Shown here piece by piece: positions 1 to 7,966 of a stretch of 64,000 nt of DNA. The notes under the pieces are model-generated. The model searched no databases. It had not been told where the DNA came from and was given only the letters and a program-made list of their open reading frames with translations. This DNA is from TMED109 sp002171375 (GTDB lineage Bacteria > Pseudomonadota > Alphaproteobacteria > TMED109), in NCBI GenBank assembly GCA_965657505.1, contig CBFHON010000003.1:1-64000 (forward strand), in the 5' to 3' direction. Each line of letters starts with the position of its first letter. Position 1 is the stretch's first letter. The position numbers were made by a program, and so were the translations under genes.

Positions 1-34
1 CAATCATATGATATATCAAGTTAAAGGAAATTCA

Positions 35-1399
35 ATGTTAAAAGATAATGTATTAGAGCTAAAAAAAATAGATGAAAATACAATAGATGATATTCCTAAT
101 GATTTATCATCTTATTGGATGCCATTTACTACTAATAGACGTTTTAAAAAGAATCCAAGGTTTTTGGTCTCTGCAAAAGATATGTATTACAAGACTAATA
201 ATGATAAGAGTATTTTGGATGGTGTAGCAGGTCTTTGGTGCGTTAATGCGGGTCATTGTAGGCCACGTATAGTAAAAGCTGTTCAAGACCAAGTAGCTGA
301 AATGGACTATGCTACAGCTTTCAATATGGGGCACCCTAAAGCATTTACTTTAGCTTCTAGGTTAGCTGGTATATTACCAAAAGATATAGATAATATTTTT
401 TATACAAATTCTGGCTCTGAAGCAGTGGATACTGCTTTAAAAATTGCTTTAGCATATCATAATGCAAATGGGGACTCGAGAAGGACACGATTAATTGGAA
501 GGTCAAGAGGATACCATGGGGTTGGATTTGGAGGAATGTCTGTAGGCGGTATGGTTGCAAATAGGAAGCAATTTTCTAATCATTTGCCAGGTGTAGATCA
601 TATGCAGGATACACATATTCCGGAACTAAATGCTTTTTCAAAAGGTCAGCCAAAACATGGAGTAGAAAGAGCTCATTCACTTATAGACCTAATAAATTTA
701 CACGATGCATCTACTATTGCAGCAGTAATCATTGAACCTGTGGCCTGTTCAACAGGTGTTTTAGTTCCTCCAATTGGCTACCTTGAAGAGATTAGAGATA
801 TATGTACCAAAAACGGTATATTATTAATTTTTGATGAGGTAATATGTGGTTTTGGAAGATTGGGCACTCCTTTTGCCGGAGACAAATTTAATGTTATCCC
901 TGATATAATGACATTAGCTAAAGGAATTACTAATGCTACAGTTCCAATGGGTGCTGTTGCAACTCATAAGAAAATATATGATGGATTAATGCATGGACCT
1001 GAAAATGTAGTTGAGCTTTTTCATGGTTACACATATTCTGGTCACTCATTAGCATGCGCTGCTGCTTTAGCTACTTTAGAAGAATATGAGTCAGAAAAAT
1101 TATTTGAAAGAGCTAATAGTTTAGAAGAGTATTTTGGTGAAAAGGCTCATATGTTAAAAGATTTAGATAATGTAATTGATATTAGAACTATTGGTCTAGT
1201 AGCAGGAATAGAATTAAAAACTAGAGAAGATGGTCTTGGAAAAAGAGTATATGATGTTTTTGACAATTGTTTTGAAAATAATTTACTAACAAGATTTACG
1301 GGAGAAACTATTGCAATATCTCCTCCCTTAATAGTTAGTAAAGAACAAATAAATACAATATTTGAAACTATTAGATCTGCTATTTTAGAAGTTAAATAA
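35..1399 (+). CDS. Class III PLP-dependent aminotransferase (omega-amino acid:pyruvate type)
   Basis: Fold-type I transaminase that moves an amino group between an omega-amino acid or amine and a keto acid such as pyruvate; the exact substrate cannot be read from sequence. Seen: the N-terminal SYWMPFT block typical of the beta-alanine:pyruvate group, the glycine-rich NSGSEAVDTALK cofactor segment, the FDEVICGFGR block with the PLP-ring Asp (about residue 267), and TLAKGITN with the Schiff-base Lys (about 296). An in-frame ATG at 8 also exists, but AAAGGA at 23-28 sits six bases before the ATG at 35, so I use that start (454 aa). An AhpD-like gene follows 19 bases downstream, probably in one operon. 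Family is secure; specificity is not. Confidence 0.87.
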   Translation: MLKDNVLELKKIDENTIDDIPNDLSSYWMPFTTNRRFKKNPRFLVSAKDMYYKTNNDKSILDGVAGLWCVNAGHCRPRIVKAVQDQVAEMDYATAFNMGHPKAFTLASRLAGILPKDIDNIFYTNSGSEAVDTALKIALAYHNANGDSRRTRLIGRSRGYHGVGFGGMSVGGMVANRKQFSNHLPGVDHMQDTHIPELNAFSKGQPKHGVERAHSLIDLINLHDASTIAAVIIEPVACSTGVLVPPIGYLEEIRDICTKNGILLIFDEVICGFGRLGTPFAGDKFNVIPDIMTLAKGITNATVPMGAVATHKKIYDGLMHGPENVVELFHGYTYSGHSLACAAALATLEEYESEKLFERANSLEEYFGEKAHMLKDLDNVIDIRTIGLVAGIELKTREDGLGKRVYDVFDNCFENNLLTRFTGETIAISPPLIVSKEQINTIFETIRSAILEVK

Positions 1400-1418
1400 T
1401 ATTTATTGGAGAAGAATA

Positions 1419-1814
1419 ATGGCTACTGTTAAATTAATAGAACCAGAAAATGCTACAGGTAAAGTTAAAGAAATATTTGATGATATTACTAAAACTAGAG
1501 GTGGAGATAAAGTTAATAATATATGGAAAGCCTTAGCTAATGATCCAGATTTATTAGATGCAACATGGAATAGAATAAAAAAAGTTATGGCACCAGGTGC
1601 TTTAGATTCTGTTACAAAAGAATTAATTTATATTGCAGTAAGTGTAGTGAATGGTTGTGAATATTGTGTTCATTCACATACAGCGGTCGCAAGAAAAAAA
1701 GGTATGACTGAAGAAATGAGAAGTGAATTACTTTCAGTTATAGCTATGGCCTCTCAAACTAACGCACTCGCAAATGCCTACCAAATAGAAGTAGATGATT
1801 CTTTTAAAGAATAA
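1419..1814 (+). CDS. Carboxymuconolactone decarboxylase/AhpD-like protein
   Basis: Small all-helical protein of the CMD/AhpD superfamily (131 aa, usual length). The core NGCEYCVHSH holds a C-x-x-C pair (Cys80, Cys83) with the His four residues on (His87). This is the arrangement of the peroxidase-active AhpD type rather than of true gamma-carboxymuconolactone decarboxylase. It is likely a cytoplasmic peroxide- or thiol-reactive enzyme, but many such proteins are uncharacterised. It follows the aminotransferase closely (19 bases, GGAGAA ribosome site) and ends one base before the convergent esterase gene, leaving no room for a normal terminator. The physiological partner is unknown. Confidence 0.85.
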   Translation: MATVKLIEPENATGKVKEIFDDITKTRGGDKVNNIWKALANDPDLLDATWNRIKKVMAPGALDSVTKELIYIAVSVVNGCEYCVHSHTAVARKKGMTEEMRSELLSVIAMASQTNALANAYQIEVDDSFKE

Positions 1815-1815
1815 C

Positions 1816-2772
1816 TTAGCTAAGTGCTTTATTTAGCCTATCAGATAATAGATTAATTAATTTTTTAGTATCTTTAATCCGTGCACCCATAGTTAAGAAT
1901 CCGTGTATTTGTCCATCAAAAATGATTGTTTCAGACTTGTTGCCAGCTTTTTGTAATTTTTCTCCATAAGCTATTCCTTCATCTTTTAAAGGGTCACAAC
2001 CTGCAACTATTATTAATGACTCTGGAAGGTTTGAAAGATCTTCAAAAAGCATAGGAGCAGCTCTCCAATCACTTAATAAATTTTTATCTATATATTTTTC
2101 TTCAAACCAGCTCATTAATTTATTTGATAATATATATCCATCATATCTATCTTTTGAAGGATAGTTTTTTCCCATGTGAGTAGAAGGATATATCAGTGCT
2201 TGAAAGCTAATTAATGGCCCAGAATTAATTTTTGAATTAAGGCAGCATACTGTTGCAATATTACCGCCTGCACTATCTCCACATACTGCTATCTTAGAAG
2301 TATCTATAGGTAATTTTAAAGAATTATTATTAATCCAACTAATTGAAGTAATTGCGTCATTTATAGCAGTTGGAAATCTAAATTCTGGCCCCATACGGTA
2401 ATCAATTGAAATTACATCAAATTTTCCTTGGTTTGATAATTGTCTGCAGACAACATCATGAGTATCAAGATCTCCAATAACCCATCCGCCGCCATGAAAA
2501 AAGATTGTAACAGGAAGAGAAGTCTCCTCACTATTATTTATACCACGATAATAGCGAGCTTTAATATTCTGTCCATTAACAGGAATTTCCATTTCAATAA
2601 TTTTAAATACATTTGGAGCAGCTGGTGATAATGCGCTTCTCATTGCAAGATAAGACTGTCTTGCTTGTATATGATCCATCTTATACATTGGTATTCTCTC
2701 CCCAGACTTTTCAGCTACTCTTACATCATTTATTATTTCTAAAGCGTCAGGATTTAATTCGTGATCTTGCAT
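1816..2772 (-). CDS. Alpha/beta hydrolase, hormone-sensitive-lipase family esterase
   Basis: Carboxylesterase of the bacterial HSL family (family IV), 318 aa, normal length. Seen: HGGGW oxyanion motif at residues 93-97, GDSAGG nucleophile elbow at 165-170 (Ser167), and the remaining triad as Asp260 (GCDPLKDEG) and His290 (GQIHGF). There is no signal peptide, so it is probably cytoplasmic and acts on short acyl esters; the natural substrate is unknown. It lies 10 bases downstream of the JAMM peptidase gene on the same strand, so the three minus-strand genes up to 3504 may form one transcript. Confidence 0.87.
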   Translation of the reverse strand: MQDHELNPDALEIINDVRVAEKSGERIPMYKMDHIQARQSYLAMRSALSPAAPNVFKIIEMEIPVNGQNIKARYYRGINNSEETSLPVTIFFHGGGWVIGDLDTHDVVCRQLSNQGKFDVISIDYRMGPEFRFPTAINDAITSISWINNNSLKLPIDTSKIAVCGDSAGGNIATVCCLNSKINSGPLISFQALIYPSTHMGKNYPSKDRYDGYILSNKLMSWFEEKYIDKNLLSDWRAAPMLFEDLSNLPESLIIVAGCDPLKDEGIAYGEKLQKAGNKSETIIFDGQIHGFLTMGARIKDTKKLINLLSDRLNKALS

Positions 2773-2782
2773 TCTTATTCCC

Positions 2783-3214
2783 CTAAATAATATTAATTTT
2801 TTTTAAATCATAATTATTCTCTTTGGTTAATTCTGGTATATATGCTGAGTATTCGATACCATCATTATTTATACCCACTATAACCCAGCATAAATTACTA
2901 TCATGTATAGAGTCTATATCTTTTTTTGATGGTTTTGAATTTAATGTCATGTTGGGATGGCTGTGATAATGACCTATAACTAGTAATTTAGTATTTCTAT
3001 ATTTCTTTTGAATATTTATTATATCTTGTGGGTTTATTTCAAAAAACTTCTGCGGATTTTTAGCTACATTATGAGTAGTTTTTATATCTACACATATTAA
3101 TAAATTATCATTAGCGTATCCTATGAGAAAGCCACAGCACTCTTTTGGGTATTCTTTTAAAGCATGATTATGAATATTTTTTTTAATTTGATTAGATAAT
3201 TTAATACTAACCAT
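2783..3214 (-). CDS. JAMM/MPN-type metalloprotease (Mov34/M67 family)
   Basis: Compact MPN-domain protein (143 aa) of the bacterial M67 type, zinc isopeptidase-like enzymes often linked to sulfur-carrier or ubiquitin-like processing. Seen: the conserved Glu in YPKECCGFLIG (Glu25), the His pair HSH (84-86) and a later S-x-x-D (Ser96, Asp99). The spacing between the second His and the Ser is nine residues, whereas bacterial members I know have seven, so zinc-ligand geometry deserves checking. No ThiS/MoaD-like or E1-like gene is adjacent. Its start overlaps the stop of the preceding small membrane-protein gene by one base (TAATG), implying translational coupling. Substrate unknown. Confidence 0.75.
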   Translation of the reverse strand: MVSIKLSNQIKKNIHNHALKEYPKECCGFLIGYANDNLLICVDIKTTHNVAKNPQKFFEINPQDIINIQKKYRNTKLLVIGHYHSHPNMTLNSKPSKKDIDSIHDSNLCWVIVGINNDGIEYSAYIPELTKENNYDLKKINII

Positions 3215-3504
3215 TATTTATTTATTAAAATAGATTTTAATTCTAAGCCAGTATCTATACTTATTATCTTAAACAAATATTTTTTATCACCTTCAAATTT
3301 AATAATAATATTTTTGTTATTACTTGTAAGATCCTTTAATTCCATATTTTTTGGAGATGTTATCTCTATTGAAGAGTTAATAATTTTATTTTCATCTGAT
3401 TGTATTAGTTTGCTTCCTCTTTGTATTATTGTAAAAACTAGAAATGAAGTTCCCAACAATATTAGGATGCCCATAAATATTACTAAAAATTTTAGACCTC
3501 TCAT
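3214..3504 (-). CDS. Small single-pass membrane protein of unknown function
   Basis: A 96-residue protein I do not recognise. Residues 6-28 are one hydrophobic segment (FLVIFMGILILLGTSFLVF), preceded by a short basic start, which suggests an inner-membrane anchor with the rest in the periplasm. The remainder is polar and rich in Lys, Asn and Ile, as expected from the base composition, with no Cys or obvious motif. Its stop overlaps the start of the JAMM peptidase gene, so the two are co-translated. It is divergent from rluD with only 48 bases between, so both promoters share that spacer. Confidence 0.6.
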   Translation of the reverse strand: MRGLKFLVIFMGILILLGTSFLVFTIIQRGSKLIQSDENKIINSSIEITSPKNMELKDLTSNNKNIIIKFEGDKKYLFKIISIDTGLELKSILINK

Positions 3505-3552
3505 TATATATCACCTATATTATTAATTATTTAATATATTTAAGCTTTTTTT

Positions 3553-4512
3553 ATGGATATTTCTACTAAAGTGATTGAATTTTTAGTTTCTGATGAAGAA
3601 AAAGGCATTAGAGTTGATAAAGCCTGTACGTTACATAATGAAAAATTTAGTAGATCCTATTTTAAAAAACTTATTTTAAGTGGTCACTTATACATTAATA
3701 ATAAAAAGAATTTAGATCCTTCTCATAAATTAATTAAAGATAGCTATATAAGAATTATTTTACCTGAGTTAGAAGATGATATCCCCATTCCTGAGAATAT
3801 ACCCTTAGATGTTATATACGAGGATGAGTTCTTACTAATAATAAATAAAAAAGAAGGTATGGTTGTTCATCCAGCACCAGGAAACTACTCAGGTACATTG
3901 GTACATGCTTTATTATATCATTGTAAGGGAAGTTTATCAGGTATAGGAGGAGTGAAAAGACCAGGTATTGTTCATAGGTTGGATAAAGATACTTCTGGTT
4001 TAATGATAGTGGCAAAAAATGATGAAGCTCACAGGTATTTATCAAGAGCTATATCTTTAAAAAATATAGAAAGAAAATATCAAGCTATTGTCTGGGGAAA
4101 GCCAATGCATAGATTAGGAATAATAGAGAATAATATAGGAAGGAACCCACATGATAGAAAAAAAATGACAATTTTAAAAAATGGCGGTAGAGCAGCAATT
4201 ACCGAATATAAAATTCTTAATTCATATAGTAATTCATCTATATTGGAGTGTAACTTACAAACTGGAAGAACGCATCAAATTAGAGTTCATTTAGCTAGTA
4301 TTGGTTTACCAATTATTGGAGATCAGTTATATTCTAAAGGTTATACAATACCTTTAAAAATGCCAGAAGTAGTTAAGAAATTCTCCAGACAAGCTTTACA
4401 TTCATATAGCTTAAAATTGATACATCCAATTACTAAAAAAGAGTTAGAATTTACTATAGGCTTACCTGATGATATGAAAAATCTAAAAATATCAATTGAA
4501 AATTTTAAATAA
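3553..4512 (+). CDS. rluD: Ribosomal large subunit pseudouridine synthase D
   Basis: Converts specific uridines of 23S rRNA helix 69 to pseudouridine in the RluD family. Seen: an N-terminal S4 RNA-binding domain (about residues 18-80), the catalytic HRLDKDTSG at 141-149 with the nucleophilic Asp144, and the downstream LQTGRTHQIRVHLA motif that completes the RsuA/RluA fold. Length 319 aa is normal. RluC and RluA share the core; assignment to RluD rests on the S4 domain, length and position directly before rpoH, a known alphaproteobacterial neighbourhood. No clear Shine-Dalgarno precedes the ATG. Confidence 0.9.
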   Translation: MDISTKVIEFLVSDEEKGIRVDKACTLHNEKFSRSYFKKLILSGHLYINNKKNLDPSHKLIKDSYIRIILPELEDDIPIPENIPLDVIYEDEFLLIINKKEGMVVHPAPGNYSGTLVHALLYHCKGSLSGIGGVKRPGIVHRLDKDTSGLMIVAKNDEAHRYLSRAISLKNIERKYQAIVWGKPMHRLGIIENNIGRNPHDRKKMTILKNGGRAAITEYKILNSYSNSSILECNLQTGRTHQIRVHLASIGLPIIGDQLYSKGYTIPLKMPEVVKKFSRQALHSYSLKLIHPITKKELEFTIGLPDDMKNLKISIENFK

Positions 4513-4579
4513 ATTTACTTGATATTTTAATCAAAATACCCAATTTATTGATTATGAATTGTTTAATAGGAATGTATTT

Positions 4580-5485
4580 ATGTCTAATATAACGTTACCT
4601 TCAATTTCAGCCGATGGCAGTTTAAAAAGATATTTATCTGAAATAGGACAATTTCCTATTTTAAAACAAGATGAAGAATATACTCTAGCAAAAAATTGGC
4701 TTGAACATGAAGACATTGATGCTGCACACACATTAGTTACTAGTCACTTAAGATTAGTGGCTAAAATTGCTATGGGCTATAGAGGTTATGGATTGCCTAT
4801 TTCAGATTTAATAAGTGAAGGTAATATAGGATTAATGAAAGCTGTAAAACGTTTTGACCCAGATAAAGGCTTTCGCTTAGCTACCTATGCTTTGTTATGG
4901 ATTAAAGCTTCAATTCAAGAGTATATATTACATTCTTGGTCTTTAGTTAAAATAGGAACAACCTCAGCTCAAAAAAAATTATTTTTTAATTTAAGAAGGA
5001 TAAAGAATGAGTTGAAAGTTTTTGATGAAAAAGACTTCTCACCAGAAGCTATAAAAATAATAGCCCAAAAATTAGTAGTAGATGAAAAAGAAGTCATTAA
5101 TATGAATCAAAGGATAGGAGGAGACTATTCTTTAAATGCTCCTAGAAAAAATGATTCTACTGAAGGAGATTGGCAAGAAGTATTAGTTGATGAACAATCT
5201 GTCAACCAAGAAACATATGTTTCTGAAAAAGAAGAACTTGATAAAAGAAAATCTATGTTAGGTTCTGCATTATCCTTATTATCTGATAGAGAGAGAAATA
5301 TATTTAGTTACAGAAGACTTACAGATGAGCCAAAGACTTTAGAAGAGCTTAGTAAAGAGTATAATGTAAGCAGGGAAAGAATTAGGCAAATTGAAGTTAA
5401 GGCTTTTGAAAAAGTTCAGGCCGTAGTAAAAAGTATAAGTAAATCAGAAGATAATTTGGCAATAGAGGCTAAAAAAGTTATTTAA
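4580..5485 (+). CDS. rpoH: RNA polymerase sigma-32 factor (heat shock)
   Basis: Alternative sigma factor directing RNA polymerase to heat-shock promoters. Seen: sigma region 2 (DLISEGNIGLMKAVKRFD through WIKASIQEYI, about residues 76-117), the diagnostic RpoH box QKKLFFNLR at 131-139, and a C-terminal region 4 helix-turn-helix (SRERIRQIEVKAFEK). A frame starting with TTG at 4559 is open, but AGGAA at 4568-4572 lies seven bases before the ATG at 4580, giving a normal 301-aa protein. Its last 8 bases overlap the convergent purA 3' end. It follows rluD by 67 bases. Confidence 0.93.
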   Translation: MSNITLPSISADGSLKRYLSEIGQFPILKQDEEYTLAKNWLEHEDIDAAHTLVTSHLRLVAKIAMGYRGYGLPISDLISEGNIGLMKAVKRFDPDKGFRLATYALLWIKASIQEYILHSWSLVKIGTTSAQKKLFFNLRRIKNELKVFDEKDFSPEAIKIIAQKLVVDEKEVINMNQRIGGDYSLNAPRKNDSTEGDWQEVLVDEQSVNQETYVSEKEELDKRKSMLGSALSLLSDRERNIFSYRRLTDEPKTLEELSKEYNVSRERIRQIEVKAFEKVQAVVKSISKSEDNLAIEAKKVI

Positions 5486-6764
5486 AAGGATTATTTATCA
5501 AAATAGTATCATTTCTTTCAGGAGATGTTGATATCATTGAAACTGGGCACTCAATTAATTTTTCAATTCTTTTAATATATTTTTTTGCATTCGTAGGTAA
5601 TTCTGAAAAAGATTTACACTTTTGAGTAGACTTTTGCCAACCTTTAAGAGTTTCATAAACTGGCTTTATTTTATTCATTTCTGTATAACTTTCAGGAACT
5701 GTTTTGATAATTTTATTATTTATTTTGTAGCCTATACAAACCTTTATTTCTTTAAAGGAATCAAGTACATCGAGTTTTGTAAGAGCTATCCCATGAATAC
5801 CAGATAATTTAATAGTATAATTTACCATTACTGCATCAAACCATCCACATCGTCTCTTTCGACCTGTTACAACTCCAAATTCATGTCCTATCTTTCCTAA
5901 TAATTCTCCAGTTTTATTATTTAACTCAGTTGGGAAAGGTCCATTACCTACCCTTGTAGTATATGCTTTAGTTATTCCTAAGACATTATGTATAAGAGAA
6001 GGACCAATTCCAGAACCAGTAGCAGATTGCGCTGATACTGTATTAGATGAAGTTACAAAAGGGTATGTTCCATGATCAATATCTAGCATTGAACCTTGAG
6101 CTCCTTCAAATAGGATATTTTTATTTGATTTATTAGAAGATATAATTAATTCCATTGTATTAGTTACAAATGGTTTTAAAACAGGAGCAATTTTATCTAA
6201 TATTTTATTTATATTTGCTTTCCGTATTGGTTTTTTATTTAAGCCTTTTAATATAATATTATGGTGAGCTAGGGCTGCTATTAATTGTTTTTCTCTACTT
6301 TCTTTATTGAATAAATCACATATTCTTATTGCTCTTCTTCCAACTTTATCTTCATAAGCAGGACCTATGCCTCTACCTGTAGTTCCTATTTTATTATTAC
6401 CTTTAGCGTTCTCTCTTAATAGGTCTAATTCTTGATGATAAGGTAATATTAAACTCGCTTTATTTGATATTTTTAGTAATTTAGGCGTAATTTTGAGTCC
6501 TTGCTTTTCAATTTTTTGAATTTCATTTATTAGAGCCCAAGGGTCTATAACTACGCCATTACCAATAATGGAGACTTTTTTTCTAATTATACCGGAAGGC
6601 AGTAGACTAAGTTTAAATACTTTTTTATTTAATACAATTGTATGTCCAGCATTGTGCCCTCCTTGGAACCTGACTACAACATTTGCCCTTTCCGATAGCC
6701 AATCAACTATTTTTCCTTTTCCTTCATCTCCCCATTGAGTGCCTACTATTGTAACATTTGTCAT
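5478..6764 (-). CDS. purA: Adenylosuccinate synthetase
   Basis: Joins IMP and aspartate at the expense of GTP to give adenylosuccinate, the first committed step to AMP. Seen: GDEGKGK at residues 12-18 (catalytic Asp13), GHNAGH with His41, GTTGRGIGPAYEDK, VTGRKRRCGWFD, and the C-terminal ISTSPERND guanine-binding segment. Length 428 aa is standard. It is the last gene of serC-serA-hisZ-purA, 16 bases after hisZ. Its stop lies inside the 3' end of convergent rpoH, so the two transcripts must be antisense at their ends. Confidence 0.95.
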   Translation of the reverse strand: MTNVTIVGTQWGDEGKGKIVDWLSERANVVVRFQGGHNAGHTIVLNKKVFKLSLLPSGIIRKKVSIIGNGVVIDPWALINEIQKIEKQGLKITPKLLKISNKASLILPYHQELDLLRENAKGNNKIGTTGRGIGPAYEDKVGRRAIRICDLFNKESREKQLIAALAHHNIILKGLNKKPIRKANINKILDKIAPVLKPFVTNTMELIISSNKSNKNILFEGAQGSMLDIDHGTYPFVTSSNTVSAQSATGSGIGPSLIHNVLGITKAYTTRVGNGPFPTELNNKTGELLGKIGHEFGVVTGRKRRCGWFDAVMVNYTIKLSGIHGIALTKLDVLDSFKEIKVCIGYKINNKIIKTVPESYTEMNKIKPVYETLKGWQKSTQKCKSFSELPTNAKKYIKRIEKLIECPVSMISTSPERNDTILINNPFK

Positions 6765-6780
6765 TTAATCACCATAAAAA

Positions 6781-7929
6781 TTAGAGTTCTTCTATTTTAG
6801 TACCATTTAAAATATGAGAACAATTATATATTTTAGCTTCTTCTTTGTTGATTGCTTTTCTATTGTGGCTGATAATAGTAATCCAACCATTTTTTCTCAG
6901 TTCTGAAAGAATACTAGTCTTATGCTCATAAGGAATAAAGATACGCTTTTGTTTATCTTTAATTTTTGTAGCTCTCAATAAGCCATCAAATAAAATAGAT
7001 AAACCCATACCATAATGTTTTTTTCCATTTAAATTAAGTATATACTCTCCTCCAAAGCCCAATTCTCTCTTAACGTTAGATGAAAAAATTGCAAAACCTA
7101 TACCTGAATAATAATTAAAACCTCTGTTTTCAATAGGGTCTATAGTAATTTTTACATTTGGATGGAGAATTTTTATTTTATCACATATTAAGGATATCTC
7201 TTTAATCAATTTTTTAGCCTTTGGTGGCAACTCTATCTCATTCAATTGACTTAAAGCTCTCTCATTTTCCCCTGCTGAATCAGCTATTTTTGATAGAAGT
7301 TTTCCACAAGTAGGTATAGTCTTAATTTTATTGATATTTTTTACTTTTAAATATGATTTTGCTGATTGAATGACTTGGTCACTGAGTTTAGCATTATCCA
7401 TGATTAAATTTGCTAAATTTGGCATTGTAATATCTATAATTAAATTTGAGATATCTACTTCTGTTAATGCCTGAATGCCTGACGATATTACCTCTACTGC
7501 CCCTGACACATTTGGAGCACCATATAATTCTATTCCTGCCTGCTTGATTTGTCTTTCGGGGTGTAATTGAGAACCTATTGGACGCAAAACATCCCCTATA
7601 TATGACAGTCTTATTACTTTATCAGTAGTTTTATATAATTTATCTGCAGCAATTCTTGCTATTTGTGGTGTTATATCATTCCTAATATACATAGGTTTAT
7701 TTGAAATAGGATCGACTATTCTAAAAATATTTTGTTTATTAGTTGTATCTAAAAATAACGTATAATTTTCCTCAAACTCTATCATAGGCGGACTAACTTT
7801 TTCATAACCATTTAATTTAAAGCTATTCATTAAAGTTTGAGATAAAAAAGAGTCTTGGAAAGATTTCTTTTCTAGAAGATCATTAATCCCTCTCGGAAGT
7901 AATGTAATTTTTTTATCATAATGTTTCAT
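6781..7929 (-). CDS. hisZ: ATP phosphoribosyltransferase regulatory subunit HisZ
   Basis: Catalytically dead histidyl-tRNA synthetase paralogue that activates short-form HisG, the first enzyme of histidine synthesis. Seen: class II synthetase-like N-terminus (LPRGINDLLE, then SPPMIEFEENY) and the motif 2-like RIVDPISNKPMYIRNDITPQIAR. The C-terminal anticodon-binding domain of true HisS is absent (382 aa versus about 420 or more). The characteristic HisS active-site signature is not intact in GFNYYSGIGFAIF, which fits HisZ. Position between serA and purA matches alphaproteobacterial gene order. HisG itself is not in the window. Confidence 0.85.
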   Translation of the reverse strand: MKHYDKKITLLPRGINDLLEKKSFQDSFLSQTLMNSFKLNGYEKVSPPMIEFEENYTLFLDTTNKQNIFRIVDPISNKPMYIRNDITPQIARIAADKLYKTTDKVIRLSYIGDVLRPIGSQLHPERQIKQAGIELYGAPNVSGAVEVISSGIQALTEVDISNLIIDITMPNLANLIMDNAKLSDQVIQSAKSYLKVKNINKIKTIPTCGKLLSKIADSAGENERALSQLNEIELPPKAKKLIKEISLICDKIKILHPNVKITIDPIENRGFNYYSGIGFAIFSSNVKRELGFGGEYILNLNGKKHYGMGLSILFDGLLRATKIKDKQKRIFIPYEHKTSILSELRKNGWITIISHNRKAINKEEAKIYNCSHILNGTKIEEL

Positions 7930-7966
7930 CTTAACGTTTCAATATTTAAATATAAAGATATTAAAT

